Notes under the pieces: model-generated | What the model was told of the DNA's origin: nothing | The model's input: the letters and a program-made list of their open reading frames with translations, nothing else | Databases searched by the model: none | In this document: one piece after another, positions 24,587 through 33,655 of the stretch | How the letters are laid out: every line of letters begins with the position of its first letter | How positions within the stretch are numbered: position 1 is the first letter of the stretch | Translations under genes and position numbers: made by a program | Assembly: GCA_023434025.1 (NCBI GenBank) | Contig: JAEYTL010000037.1 | Location: forward strand, 1-64,000 | DNA length: 64,000 bases | Direction of reading: 5' to 3' | Source of the DNA: Bacteroidota bacterium | Lineage (GTDB): Bacteria > Bacteroidota > Bacteroidia > Flavobacteriales > Flavobacteriaceae

Positions 24587-26496
24587 TGCTCAACAAAATA
24601 GTATCATTAATTTTTTTCCTTTCTGCTTTCAGTTTTGTTTATTCACAGCAGGATATTAACTTTTTAGATCAGAAATTTGAAGAGTTAGCCGGACAGAAAA
24701 AAGGCTTAAAAGAAGTTATCAAGATTGATATTTCTGGACTTACCTTGTTTGATTTTATATCTTCTATCGCACAGGAACATCAGCTGAATGTTAGTGTTGA
24801 ATCAGATTTAAATCAATTGGTTATCAATAATTTTCACGATGTAACGGTAAAGGATGTGTTTCTGTTTTTAGTACAGAAGTATAATCTAGACGTTGAGTTT
24901 ATGAGTAATATAATAATTTTCAAAAAGAAGCGGGAAGTGAAAATTATAGAAAAAAAGTTGCCCAAGCCAATTGATGTAAGCTATAATGTTCAAAATGACT
25001 TTTTATCAATAAAATTAGAAAATGATTCTTTGCCTAATGTTGTACAGACAATTATTGACAAGTCCGGAAAAAATCTTATACTGGCACCGGATATAAAAAA
25101 TCAAAAAGTTTCTTCATACATTCTTAACAGGCCTTTTGATCAGGTAATCGAAATGATGGCTAAGTCAAATGATTTAGTTGCAACAAAAGATGAAAACGGA
25201 TTTTTTTATATTGAAAAAAATCAACCATCTCAATCGTTGAACTCTGCTGATAAACTTACGCCAAAGACAAAAAATCAAAAGATAACAGCCGGTTTACCGG
25301 GTTTTTTTGAATTAGATAAAAATGACTATGGCTTTTTAACCGTTAAAGCCAATTTAGCAGATGCTGCCGAACTACTGGTGGCAGCAGCAGAAAAATTAAA
25401 TATCAATTACTTCTTATATAATAAGCCTGAAAATGAGAAAATATCATTGTTTGCTGATAGTATAACCTATGACCAGCTGTTGGAACATGTTTTTAAAGGA
25501 AAGAAATATACGTTCCGTAAACAGGATAATTTATACTTAATCGGTGAACAAACTTCAGAAGGATTGAGAGCAACAGAAATAATCCAATTGGAATTCAGGT
25601 CAATTGAATCTGTATTGGCTTCCTTGCCAAAAGTTTTTTCTGAAAAATTAGAAATTAAGGAGTTCGTAGAACTGAACGGTCTGATCGTATCAGGAGCAAA
25701 ATCTGTAATAGATGAATTAAGGATCTATGTCAAGCAGATAGATAAAGTGGTTCCGATGGTACAGATAGAAGTAATTATTGTTCAGTATAACAAATCATAT
25801 GACATCCAAACAGGTTTAAAAATGGGTTTCGACAGAAATAATGTAAAGCAAACCAGCGGAGTGCTCTTTCCAACCGCAGACGTTAGCCTGAACGGATCTT
25901 CTGTAAATAATCTGATTGATGCTTTTAATGGATTGGGGTTCTTTAAAATAGGAAAAGTGACAGATGCATTTTATTTGAATTTACAAGCTCTGGAAAATAA
26001 TTCTGTCATAAGAATAGAATCAACACCAAAGATTGCTACTATAAGCGGACATGAAGCAAAACTCGCTATAGGTGAAACAAGTTATTATTTTGAGCAAAAT
26101 AACAGATTAGTCAATAGTGGTATCGGTAACGATATACTGCAATCGGGGGTTTGGAAATCTACGGATGCTAACCTTAGTGTTTCCATAAAACCATTTGTCT
26201 CGACAGATGAAAATGTTACATTAACCATAGTTGTTGAGAAAAACTCATTTTTAGGAAGAGCAGGGGAGACGGCACCACCCGGAAAAGCCACGCAACGCTT
26301 CGAATCCTTAGTTCGTGTAAAAAACAATGAAATGGTTTTATTAGGCGGTTTGGATGAACTTCAAAAAGAGAACTCAGGCTCCGGATTACCTTTAATATCG
26401 AGAATCCCTATTTTAAAATGGCTGTTTAGTAACCGAAAAAAATCTAAGAGTAACTCTAAATTACACCTTTTTATTAAACCGGAAATTGTTTACTGA
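24586..26496 (+). CDS. gspD: secretin (GspD/PilQ-like outer-membrane channel)
   Basis: The 636-aa protein has a signal peptide (FLSAFSFVYSQ). Periplasmic N-domains follow: an STN/N0-like segment with ISGLTLFDFISSIAQEH, and further ring-building folds including ATEIIQLEFRSIESVLASLP. The C-terminal secretin domain has PMVQIEVIIVQYNKS, IESTPKIATISGHEAKL, and the hallmark LLGGL...SGLPLISRIPILKWLF near the end. It forms the outer-membrane pore. There is no obvious C-terminal S-domain for a pilotin. The end shares a base with the next start. Confidence 0.94.
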   Translation: MLNKIVSLIFFLSAFSFVYSQQDINFLDQKFEELAGQKKGLKEVIKIDISGLTLFDFISSIAQEHQLNVSVESDLNQLVINNFHDVTVKDVFLFLVQKYNLDVEFMSNIIIFKKKREVKIIEKKLPKPIDVSYNVQNDFLSIKLENDSLPNVVQTIIDKSGKNLILAPDIKNQKVSSYILNRPFDQVIEMMAKSNDLVATKDENGFFYIEKNQPSQSLNSADKLTPKTKNQKITAGLPGFFELDKNDYGFLTVKANLADAAELLVAAAEKLNINYFLYNKPENEKISLFADSITYDQLLEHVFKGKKYTFRKQDNLYLIGEQTSEGLRATEIIQLEFRSIESVLASLPKVFSEKLEIKEFVELNGLIVSGAKSVIDELRIYVKQIDKVVPMVQIEVIIVQYNKSYDIQTGLKMGFDRNNVKQTSGVLFPTADVSLNGSSVNNLIDAFNGLGFFKIGKVTDAFYLNLQALENNSVIRIESTPKIATISGHEAKLAIGETSYYFEQNNRLVNSGIGNDILQSGVWKSTDANLSVSIKPFVSTDENVTLTIVVEKNSFLGRAGETAPPGKATQRFESLVRVKNNEMVLLGGLDELQKENSGSGLPLISRIPILKWLFSNRKKSKSNSKLHLFIKPEIVY

Positions 26497-27677
26497 TGAA
26501 CATTCTTAAAAATAACATAACGATTAATTACCTTAATATTATTGGTGTTTTTCGAAGTGGTGACCATGAGGTATATCACTTGATGAAAACAAAAAAGAAA
26601 GGGAATGTTTTAAAAGTTATTTTCAAACAAGAATTTGCGGATCTGGAAAATCTTGAAACTAAAATTGAATCAGATTATCCCATTATACTTTTGATAGACG
26701 GAAAAGGAGTGTTGAACAAAAAAATAGATTTAAACCAAGAATCAGATTTAAACTGGTACAAGAGTATTGATTTATCAATGATGCACTATACCCGTTTTAC
26801 AGAAAATAATGTTCAGTTTTTAAGTTTTTGCAGGAAAAATATAATAGAAGAAAAAATAGATTTTTTTCAGAAAAAAAAGTTTCAGATAATTGATTTCTAC
26901 GTAGGTTCTTTAACAGCTGCCTTATTGAAAAAATCGATTAGCTCTAATTCTATTTTGTCAAATGAAAACATATTTGAATTTCATGGAGATACGTTAATAG
27001 AGGTTTTAAAAGCTGAAAATGGAACCGAAAAAAAATATGAAATCATGGGAGAATCACTATCTCACCATCAACTTTCAATTTATGGTGCCGCAGTTCATTT
27101 TTATATTAAACAAGAATCTGTTGTTTGCAGCGAAAGTAGTTTGTTAAATAAGGATGAGGTTCTTTTCAGGGATTTATTTAATAAATGGGGTAAACGAATG
27201 CTTATTGTTTTTTTTACGCTACTTTTAATTAGTTACACAGCAACCAACTTTTTTATTGGCAAAAATAACGAATTAAAAGAAAGTAACTTAAATAGTAATT
27301 TTACAGATAACCAAATTGAAATATTAGTTAATCAGAAAGATAAAAAAATAAAAATACTTAATGAAATGGGATATAATTCTTCTAACTTTATATCTTATTA
27401 CGTTTATGAATTGATAAACTCTGTTCCTGGAGAAATTCAACTGTTGAATCTGAGTGTTTTTCCATTAAAAGAGGAGGTGAAAGAAAATAAAAAAATGGCA
27501 TTTATAACGAATTCAGTATTAATCTCCGGCTTAACGGAGGATGAATACATTTTGAATAATTGGTTAATCAGCGTCAAATCAATGAAGTGGATAAACAAAT
27601 TTGAAGTGGTATCAATAAAGAAGGATAAAAAAAACAATACCTTTTTTGAAATAAAAATACTTTTAAAAAATGTTTGA
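26496..27677 (+). CDS. GspL / PilM-PilN-like assembly protein
   Basis: This 393-aa bitopic protein has about 230 cytoplasmic residues, one membrane helix (about 234-255, LIVFFTLLLISYTAT) and a periplasmic ferredoxin-like C-domain. That domain carries SVPGEIQLLNLSVFPL and LSGLT-like elements typical of PilN/GspL. The topology equals a PilM-PilN fusion, as in GspL. The N-terminal half is too divergent to confirm an actin-like fold by eye. It would link the ATPase to the periplasmic scaffold. It overlaps the next gene by 8 bases. Confidence 0.75.
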   Translation: MNILKNNITINYLNIIGVFRSGDHEVYHLMKTKKKGNVLKVIFKQEFADLENLETKIESDYPIILLIDGKGVLNKKIDLNQESDLNWYKSIDLSMMHYTRFTENNVQFLSFCRKNIIEEKIDFFQKKKFQIIDFYVGSLTAALLKKSISSNSILSNENIFEFHGDTLIEVLKAENGTEKKYEIMGESLSHHQLSIYGAAVHFYIKQESVVCSESSLLNKDEVLFRDLFNKWGKRMLIVFFTLLLISYTATNFFIGKNNELKESNLNSNFTDNQIEILVNQKDKKIKILNEMGYNSSNFISYYVYELINSVPGEIQLLNLSVFPLKEEVKENKKMAFITNSVLISGLTEDEYILNNWLISVKSMKWINKFEVVSIKKDKKNNTFFEIKILLKNV

Positions 27678-28194
27678 ACAATATTCATATAAATTTAAAT
27701 TAAAGGCCCTGGTCTTTATTTTTGTTTTATTATCGATTACGGCTTACAAAAGATCTTTCAGGCCTTTAATAAATGTAATCAATGAATATGTAGAGCTAAA
27801 CAAGAAAAGTAAACCAGGGGTCTTAGAAACTGTTAATTTGAACAGTTTACAACAAGATATTGTTCATTTGAATAAGTTAATAGGAAAAGGCGGTTATGAA
27901 AAAGAAAAAATACAAAACGAAATTATAGGATTTGTTTCCACTTATGGCAAAGAAGTTTCTCTAAATCATTTAAAGTCAATTCACGAATTTTCGGATGAGA
28001 GTTATCATATATATTCTTATCAGTTGGATTTGGTTGGAGATGTGAACGGACTGTTAGGGGTGTTATATGAATTTGAAAAAGCATTTAGTTATTCAAAAGT
28101 TGTCAGTTCAACCTTTTATACTTTAAAACAAAACACAAAAAAAAATACACTTCATTTAAGTATTATATTTCAAAATTATGAAAACAAAAAATAA
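27670..28194 (+). CDS. GspM/PilO-like assembly protein
   Basis: This 174-aa bitopic protein has a membrane helix (about residues 11-25), a coiled stretch of about 60 residues and a small ferredoxin-like domain ending TLHLSIIFQNYE. Position after the PilN/GspL-like gene, size and topology match PilO/GspM, which dimerises with PilN/GspL in the periplasm. Sequence identity in this family is always low, so the call rests on architecture and context. Confidence 0.7.
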   Translation: MFEQYSYKFKLKALVFIFVLLSITAYKRSFRPLINVINEYVELNKKSKPGVLETVNLNSLQQDIVHLNKLIGKGGYEKEKIQNEIIGFVSTYGKEVSLNHLKSIHEFSDESYHIYSYQLDLVGDVNGLLGVLYEFEKAFSYSKVVSSTFYTLKQNTKKNTLHLSIIFQNYENKK

Positions 28195-29134
28195 AATTTT
28201 AATACTGCTTTTTTCAATTTTGGCTTTTTCATGTGATGATATTTTGGAAGAAGATATCTCAGACAAAATAGCGGTTATTGTCTATCCTGCCAATAACATC
28301 GTCATAAGTAGTAATGTTGTTAACTTTCAATGGCAAGAGATAAAAGGTGCAACATCTTACAGGGTTCAGGTAATTAGTGACAATCAGAACGTTGTTTTAG
28401 ATACATTGGTAACGGAAACAAGTTTTACAACAGCAATTTTGCCGGGTCATTATCAATGGCGTGTGAGAGGAGAGAACTTTGCGTATTACTCTGCCTATTC
28501 AATAAATGCTTCTTTTTCTCTGATTGAGTCAGATGACTTAAGGAATCAGCAGGTAATTCTTTCCACCCCGCAGCATGATTTTTATACAAAAGAAACAAAC
28601 ATAACTTTCAGCTGGCAAAGTATTGCGGCGGCAGAAACGTATACTTTTCAATTATTAAATGTTACAAACGGTTCAACTTTAGTTAATCAACAAGAAGAAT
28701 TAACAGGAACAATCGTGAGTATTACCAATGCTATTATTATTCAGGATGCAGAATATAAATGGAAAGTTAAAGCCGTCAATGAAAATAGTGAAACAATATT
28801 TTCTGAAAGAACTTTTTACCTTGACAGGGTAGCTCCGAATCAACCATCTAATCAGTTGCCTGTAAACAATTCAACACAAACCATTAATCAGCCAATCAAT
28901 TTTAATTGGTCGATTGCAGCAGATTCTGGAATAGTGCAGTCGCCAATTACTTATAGAATTGAGTTTTCAAATAATGAAAATTTTTCCGGTACTATTCAGA
29001 CATCAGATGTAACAAATACATCATTTTCACAATCATTTAGTAATTCAGGCGATTATTTCTGGAGAGTGATTGCAAAAGATGCTGCGGACAATTTAAGCAG
29101 CCCAAGTACAATATTTAAGTTTACAATAAATTAA
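28178..29134 (+). CDS. fibronectin-III-like repeat lipoprotein inside the filament operon
   Basis: This 318-aa lipoprotein (lipobox ILAFSC, Cys19) has three FN3-like beta-sandwich repeats of about 95 residues. Each has the pattern VNFQWQ...ATSYRVQV...YQWRVRG, then ITFSWQ...AETYTFQL...YKWKVKA, then INFNWS...TYRIEFS...YFWRVIAKD. It sits between the GspM- and GspC-like genes and overlaps the former by 17 bases, so it is almost certainly cotranscribed. It could be a pilotin, a scaffold for the secretin or a surface adhesin. I know no standard T2SS component of this design. Confidence 0.8.
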   Translation: MKTKNKILILLFSILAFSCDDILEEDISDKIAVIVYPANNIVISSNVVNFQWQEIKGATSYRVQVISDNQNVVLDTLVTETSFTTAILPGHYQWRVRGENFAYYSAYSINASFSLIESDDLRNQQVILSTPQHDFYTKETNITFSWQSIAAAETYTFQLLNVTNGSTLVNQQEELTGTIVSITNAIIIQDAEYKWKVKAVNENSETIFSERTFYLDRVAPNQPSNQLPVNNSTQTINQPINFNWSIAADSGIVQSPITYRIEFSNNENFSGTIQTSDVTNTSFSQSFSNSGDYFWRVIAKDAADNLSSPSTIFKFTIN

Positions 29135-29136
29135 AA

Positions 29137-29646
29137 ATGAAAAAAAAAGTAAATATTATTTTATTGTTTCTGGTTGTTATTCTATGGGTTACTGTGATTT
29201 ATAAATATGTAGGTTCATTTTTAAAGACACAAAATTCACAACAATTATCTGCTCAAGTAAATTCATTACAGCCAATGCCGTTAAAACAAAAAGATACATT
29301 TGAGTTTTTATCGATTGCAAGAGATCCTTTTTTAGATATATATACAACAAAAAGAAAAACGATTGTTCAGCATGAAACAAATATAAATGAAAGGCCAATT
29401 AAAAACGTTAAAAAAGCAGATACAAAAGAAGTCGCTATTGAGTTGCCAAAAATTGAATATTATGGTTATATTAAATCAACTAACCAGGAAAGCCAATTAG
29501 TACTAATTAAACTCAACCATAAACTTTTTCGGTTAAGGGTTGGTCAGTCGGAACAAGGAGTAAAAGTGATGAAAATAAATAATGATTCTGTTTTAGTCAC
29601 TTACAACGGAATCTCTAAAAGTATCAAAAAAACGATAGGTTTTTAA
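29137..29646 (+). CDS. GspC/PilP-like inner-membrane protein
   Basis: This 169-aa bitopic protein has an N-terminal membrane helix (about residues 5-22) and a linker with RDPFLD (residues 62-67), a motif seen before PilP/GspC domains. A C-terminal HR-like beta domain (YYGYIKSTNQESQLVLIKLN, then FRLRVGQSEQGVKVMKIN, then SVLVTYNG) follows. Such proteins connect the inner-membrane platform to the secretin N0 domain. It is the last gene of the operon and is followed by a strong terminator. Confidence 0.8.
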   Translation: MKKKVNIILLFLVVILWVTVIYKYVGSFLKTQNSQQLSAQVNSLQPMPLKQKDTFEFLSIARDPFLDIYTTKRKTIVQHETNINERPIKNVKKADTKEVAIELPKIEYYGYIKSTNQESQLVLIKLNHKLFRLRVGQSEQGVKVMKINNDSVLVTYNGISKSIKKTIGF

Positions 29647-29694
29647 GCGTATTTATAAACAAAAGAGAAGTTTTTCAGCAAATTAGAACCATAA

Positions 29695-29720
29695 AAAAGC
29701 CCTGAAACTTCAGGGCTTTT
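29695..29720. terminator. bidirectional terminator between the filament operon and the TerB-like gene
   Basis: AAAAGCCCTGA pairs with TCAGGGCTTTT. It has a T-run on the plus side and an A-run upstream, so it can serve both convergent genes. Confidence 0.85.
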
Positions 29721-29721
29721 G

Positions 29722-30153
29722 TTATTTATTCATGTTTTGCATTTCAAACAAAAACGTATCCAAATCTACATTGAGAACCAAAAGCGATAAAGCTTTGTCC
29801 ACAATATAAACTACGTTTCCGGGTGTAAATCCCAACGCTAACGCAAATTTGATCAGAATTTCTTTTTGTTTCGGACCCAATACATGATCGGCATATACCA
29901 TTCGGGCCAAATCATACAAACGCTCTAAACGGTGAATGTATAAATAAGGAGGGTTGATAGGATATTTCATGGGATTTTCCATGATCTCATCATATTCTTC
30001 CTTTGAAATTTCCAGATTTTTGGCCAGTTTGTCAATAAACTCTCTTTCTTCAGGAGTAATATCGCCATCGCTTAAGGCTACACGCACAATAGCCGAAAAG
30101 TGACCTTTGTTTCTGTTTTTAAATCCGCTATCAAATAAATCTGAAATTGACAT
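29722..30153 (-). CDS. TerB-like helical protein
   Basis: This 143-aa soluble all-helical protein has the TerB signature VALSDGDITPEEREFIDKLA (about residues 26-45) and a later GPKQKEILIKFALALGF helix. TerB folds bind calcium or metal through acidic residues and occur in stress and tellurite-resistance contexts. Stand-alone copies like this are common in Flavobacteria and have no defined job. A TATATTTG -7 box lies upstream on the minus strand (30177-30184). Confidence 0.8.
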   Translation of the reverse strand: MSISDLFDSGFKNRNKGHFSAIVRVALSDGDITPEEREFIDKLAKNLEISKEEYDEIMENPMKYPINPPYLYIHRLERLYDLARMVYADHVLGPKQKEILIKFALALGFTPGNVVYIVDKALSLLVLNVDLDTFLFEMQNMNK

Positions 30154-30176
30154 AAGTTTGTTTTAAAATAGTTGTG

Positions 30177-30184
30177 CAAATATA
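30177..30184 (-). promoter_or_regulatory. -7 element for the TerB-like gene
   Basis: CAAATATA on the plus strand reads TATATTTG on the minus strand, 24 bases upstream of the start codon. No well-spaced -33 TTG was found. Confidence 0.45.
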
Positions 30185-30329
30185 ATTTTATTTCCAATTT
30201 TTTTTAAGAAATCCTCAAAAAATCTTTTGACAGAAAGCTTTTCTTTAACATCAATTTAAAGGTTTCAATTCCACCGTTTTCAAAATAAATCGTAAGTTTG
30301 AATTCCCTAAATTTTAAATCGATTAATCT

Positions 30330-30923
30330 ATGTCTGAATTTTGGTTATATTTCAACATTGGTCTCAAACACGTTCTCGATATAGACGGTTATGATCATGT
30401 GCTTTTTCTTATTGCTTTGTCGGTTCCGTACGCATTTAAAGACTGGAAGCGGGTACTGATTTTGGTGTCGTTGTTTACACTTGGGCACACGTTGGCATTA
30501 ATTCTTTCTGTATTTGAAGTCGTTATCATCAAGGCCAGTCTGGTTGAATTTTTAATTCCGATCACTATTTTAATCACTGCATTATTTCATTTATTCACTG
30601 CCGGAAAATCCGGGAAAAAAGAAAGCATCACCTTTGTGGCTTTTGTAACGTTGTTCTTCGGAATTATTCACGGACTTGGGTTTTCCAACTATTTTAAATC
30701 TATTTTGCCGGGCAGCAGTACCGACAAACTCATTCCTTTGTTAGAATTTGCTCTCGGAATTGAAGCAGCACAGATTGTTGTAGTATTAATTGTTTTACTT
30801 TTGTCTTATATTGTACAAACGTTTTTTCGTTTTTCAAAACGGGACTGGACCTTGGTCATGTCTGCTTTTGTGGTTGGTGTGGTGCTCCCCATGATCATTA
30901 AAAGCGATATCTGGTCAAGCTAA
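30330..30923 (+). CDS. HupE/UreJ family membrane protein
   Basis: This 197-aa polytopic protein has about six helices and the family histidine motifs: HVLDIDGYDHVLFLIAL near the N-terminus, LGHTLAL (about residue 52) and FGIIHGLGFSNYF (about 109). HupE/UreJ proteins are nickel or cobalt permeases. This second type (HupE/UreJ_2) lacks a proven substrate. No urease or hydrogenase genes are nearby. A TAAGTTTG -7-like box lies at 30293-30300. It is separated from the dCMP deaminase gene by 10 bases. Confidence 0.85.
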   Translation: MSEFWLYFNIGLKHVLDIDGYDHVLFLIALSVPYAFKDWKRVLILVSLFTLGHTLALILSVFEVVIIKASLVEFLIPITILITALFHLFTAGKSGKKESITFVAFVTLFFGIIHGLGFSNYFKSILPGSSTDKLIPLLEFALGIEAAQIVVVLIVLLLSYIVQTFFRFSKRDWTLVMSAFVVGVVLPMIIKSDIWSS

Positions 30924-30933
30924 CGCTATTTAA

Positions 30934-31362
30934 ATGAACAGGAAAAAATTAAATAAGTACGACAAGGCATATCTCCGCATCGCCAAAGAATGGAGCAGAC
31001 TTTCCTATTGCAAACGCAAGCAGGTGGGGGCCATTATTGTGAAAGACCGCATGATTATTTCTGACGGGTATAACGGAACGCCTTCCGGGTTTGAAAACTG
31101 CTGTGAGGATGAGGAAGGAATAACCAAATGGTATGTGTTGCATGCCGAAGCCAATGCTATTTTAAAAGTAGCCGGATCAACACAATCCTGCGAAGGAGCA
31201 ACGTTGTATATTACTTTGTCGCCTTGCAAAGAATGCAGCAAACTCATTCACCAATCCGGTATTAAAAGGGTTGTTTATCATGAGGGTTATAAAGATGACA
31301 GTGGTCTTCAGTTTCTGGAAAAAGCAGGGGTAGAAGTAGAATTGATTTCAGAATTGGACTAA
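30934..31362 (+). CDS. dCMP/cytidine deaminase family protein (probable dCMP deaminase)
   Basis: This 142-aa zinc enzyme probably converts dCMP to dUMP for thymidylate synthesis. The zinc and catalytic motifs are intact: HAEANAI (His and proton-shuttling Glu) and SPCKECSKL (two Cys ligands). The preceding KRKQVGAIIVKD and GYNGTPSGFENC are typical of the dCMP deaminase/ComEB branch. It lies 14 bases before the S41 protease gene. Confidence 0.9.
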   Translation: MNRKKLNKYDKAYLRIAKEWSRLSYCKRKQVGAIIVKDRMIISDGYNGTPSGFENCCEDEEGITKWYVLHAEANAILKVAGSTQSCEGATLYITLSPCKECSKLIHQSGIKRVVYHEGYKDDSGLQFLEKAGVEVELISELD

Positions 31363-31376
31363 GTACTGAAACTAAA

Positions 31377-32948
31377 GTGAAAATAAAAAAAATATATTGG
31401 CCGATCGTACTCTTTTCTGCTATTGCATTGGGAGTAATTGTGGGAGGGAAGTTAAACTCCTTTTCTCCGCAGTCATCTCATTCGTCCAACAGCCATAAAA
31501 GTAAACTCAACCGGCTGATTGATTTTATCGAAAGAGATTATGTAGATCAGGTTAATACGGATAGTATTGTTGATTTAACGGTTAATGGCATTCTGGAAAA
31601 GCTGGATCCGCATTCGGTTTATATTTCAAAAAACGAATTTGAAGAAGTTTCTGAGTCTATGCGGGGCGATTTTGTGGGAATAGGGGTGAATTTTTACATG
31701 TATAAAGACTCTGTTGCCGTCATAAAACCGCTACAGGGAGGGCCCTCCGAAAAAGCAGGAGTCAAGTCCGGCGATAGGATTTTATATGCCGATAAGTACA
31801 AGCTATTCGGGAGAAAACTACCGAATGATTCTCTTTTTCCTAAGCTAAAAGGTGAAGTTGGTTCAGAAGTTACTTTGACGCTGTTCAGAAAAAGCGAAAA
31901 CAAGCAACTTAAGGTCAGATTAAAAAGAGATGTTATTCCGATAAGAAGCGTAGATGTTGCGTTAATGATTAACCCTGCCACAGGCTATATCAAGATTAAC
32001 CGATTTGCCGAATCAACCTACAAGGAATTCAAAGCAGGGCTTCAAAAACTGAAAGATAAAGGGGCCAAGACCATTGTGCTGGATGTACGTGACAATGGAG
32101 GAGGCTATCTGGATCAGGCGGTTAAAATTGCGGATGATTTTTTAGTGAAGGATGCTCCCATTGTTTCTACCAAAAATAAAAAAGGACGAATAGATAAAAC
32201 CAAAGCCACTGCCGGAGGTCTTTTTGAAAATGGGAAAGTAATTGTTTTGATCAATGAGAATTCAGCTTCAGCCTCTGAGATTTTAGCGGGAGCCATTCAG
32301 GATAACGACAGAGGATTGATTGTCGGAAGACGCTCTTTCGGAAAAGGGTTGGTGCAACGCGAAATGCCGTTGGGGGATGGTTCTGCGGTCAGGTTAACGG
32401 TGGCAAGGTATTACACACCATCCGGACGATCCATTCAAAAGCCGTATGTGAAAGGAAATGAAGAATATTTTAATGAATTTGAAAAACGCTTTTATAGCGG
32501 TGAATTATATGAAAAAGATAGTATTAAAGTGGCAGACAGTCTTAAATTTAAAACACTTAAAGGGCGTACCGTTTATGGCGGCGGCGGAATTATTCCGGAT
32601 GTTTTTGTGCCGTTAAACGGTAAGCACGGCGACGAAGCGACCGAGATGCTCATGCAATCCGGAATTGTAAGCTACTTTGTGTTTGAACAATTAGACCAAA
32701 ACCGGAAAGAATTCGGAGGATTAGCGTTTGATCTGTTTAAAAAGAAATTTGAGTCCGATAATAAATATGTTGAAAAATTTGAAAATTACCTGCAGTCGAA
32801 TGGTGTTTCGTTAAACTTAAACAGCCACAGACCAATGGTGAAAACCTACCTTATGGCTGAATTTGCCCGACAGTTGTTTGATGAAGAAAGCTATTTTGAA
32901 ATCCGCTTAACAAACGATTTGATGATTCAGGAAGTATTGAAGAAGTAG
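31377..32948 (+). CDS. S41 family C-terminal processing peptidase
   Basis: This 523-aa periplasmic serine protease has a membrane anchor (about residues 8-24), a PDZ domain (about 95-185: GGPSEKAGVKSGDRIL) and an S41 catalytic core. The Ser-Lys dyad is Ser298 in NENSASASEI and Lys323 in RRSFGKGLVQ, 25 residues apart as expected. It starts at GTG. Substrates are probably envelope proteins with exposed C-termini. Confidence 0.93.
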   Translation: MKIKKIYWPIVLFSAIALGVIVGGKLNSFSPQSSHSSNSHKSKLNRLIDFIERDYVDQVNTDSIVDLTVNGILEKLDPHSVYISKNEFEEVSESMRGDFVGIGVNFYMYKDSVAVIKPLQGGPSEKAGVKSGDRILYADKYKLFGRKLPNDSLFPKLKGEVGSEVTLTLFRKSENKQLKVRLKRDVIPIRSVDVALMINPATGYIKINRFAESTYKEFKAGLQKLKDKGAKTIVLDVRDNGGGYLDQAVKIADDFLVKDAPIVSTKNKKGRIDKTKATAGGLFENGKVIVLINENSASASEILAGAIQDNDRGLIVGRRSFGKGLVQREMPLGDGSAVRLTVARYYTPSGRSIQKPYVKGNEEYFNEFEKRFYSGELYEKDSIKVADSLKFKTLKGRTVYGGGGIIPDVFVPLNGKHGDEATEMLMQSGIVSYFVFEQLDQNRKEFGGLAFDLFKKKFESDNKYVEKFENYLQSNGVSLNLNSHRPMVKTYLMAEFARQLFDEESYFEIRLTNDLMIQEVLKK

Positions 32949-33039
32949 AGGTTTCAGGTCAAGTTAGTCTTCGGTTAGCTCTTCAGCGTGTGTCAGGTAG
33001 GGTTTTCAGAAAACAGCAGCCGGAACCGGGTAGTTGCCA

Positions 33040-33651
33040 CTACTTCACCCGGGTACTGTCATGCACCTGAACATGTATCCCGCCATTCCATAACGTCAGG
33101 ATATCGGTTGCTACCGCAGCACCGCTTCCGGCAGCAATAGGTAACTGGCTTCGCCATCCGGCTAAAGTGCCGCAAACATAAATCCCGTCTTTTACCAAAT
33201 GGTCATGGTTTTTTAATTGAATGCGGTTTTTTTCAGGATTTGCCTTTTGATGCGGAATAACATAGTTTTCCAAGCCTTCTATTGTAAAAGGATTTCCGGC
33301 TCCAATGCCAATAACAATCAATTTAGTTTGATAGACTTTTTTGTTGGTTATAACCGAAAAATTACCGTTTTCACCTTCAATTTTCAGCACTTTTTCATTG
33401 GGAATTTGTTGCACGTGCGGATAAAGAGTTGAAAGATGCTCTACGCTTTCGGTCAACAAGTCACGACCCAATTTTCCGGGTTCAATGCCATACGCATTAT
33501 TAAATAAAGCATCTTGTAAAGAAGACGCTTTTTGATGCGAAATCAGTGCGATTTTTTTATCAGAAGCAAATGCTTTTAAGCGGGCAGAGCCTAATAAAAG
33601 AGCACAGGAAACACCAGAAACGCCACCGCCGATGATGAGTACGTCTAACAT
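33040..33651 (-). CDS. small FAD/NAD(P)-dependent oxidoreductase
   Basis: This 203-aa protein begins with a dinucleotide-binding fold, VLIIGGGVSGVSCALLLG. It ends with the second FAD-contacting region, VKDGIYVCGTLAGWRSQLPIAAGSGAAVATDI, as in thioredoxin-reductase-like enzymes. It is much shorter than thioredoxin reductase (about 310 aa), lacks the NAD-binding insert and has no CxxC redox pair. Its partner and substrate are unknown. It follows a small membrane-protein gene by 4 bases on the same strand. Confidence 0.85.
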   Translation of the reverse strand: MLDVLIIGGGVSGVSCALLLGSARLKAFASDKKIALISHQKASSLQDALFNNAYGIEPGKLGRDLLTESVEHLSTLYPHVQQIPNEKVLKIEGENGNFSVITNKKVYQTKLIVIGIGAGNPFTIEGLENYVIPHQKANPEKNRIQLKNHDHLVKDGIYVCGTLAGWRSQLPIAAGSGAAVATDILTLWNGGIHVQVHDSTRVK

Positions 33652-33655
33652 GAGG

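Noticed and set aside
18315..29646. Reading the operon as a Tad/Flp pilus or a competence-only locus.
   Set aside because: There are no TadA/B/C/Z-type genes. A secretin plus GspL-, M- and C-like proteins argue against a Gram-positive Com pseudopilus, and no comEC, comF or dprA gene is adjacent.
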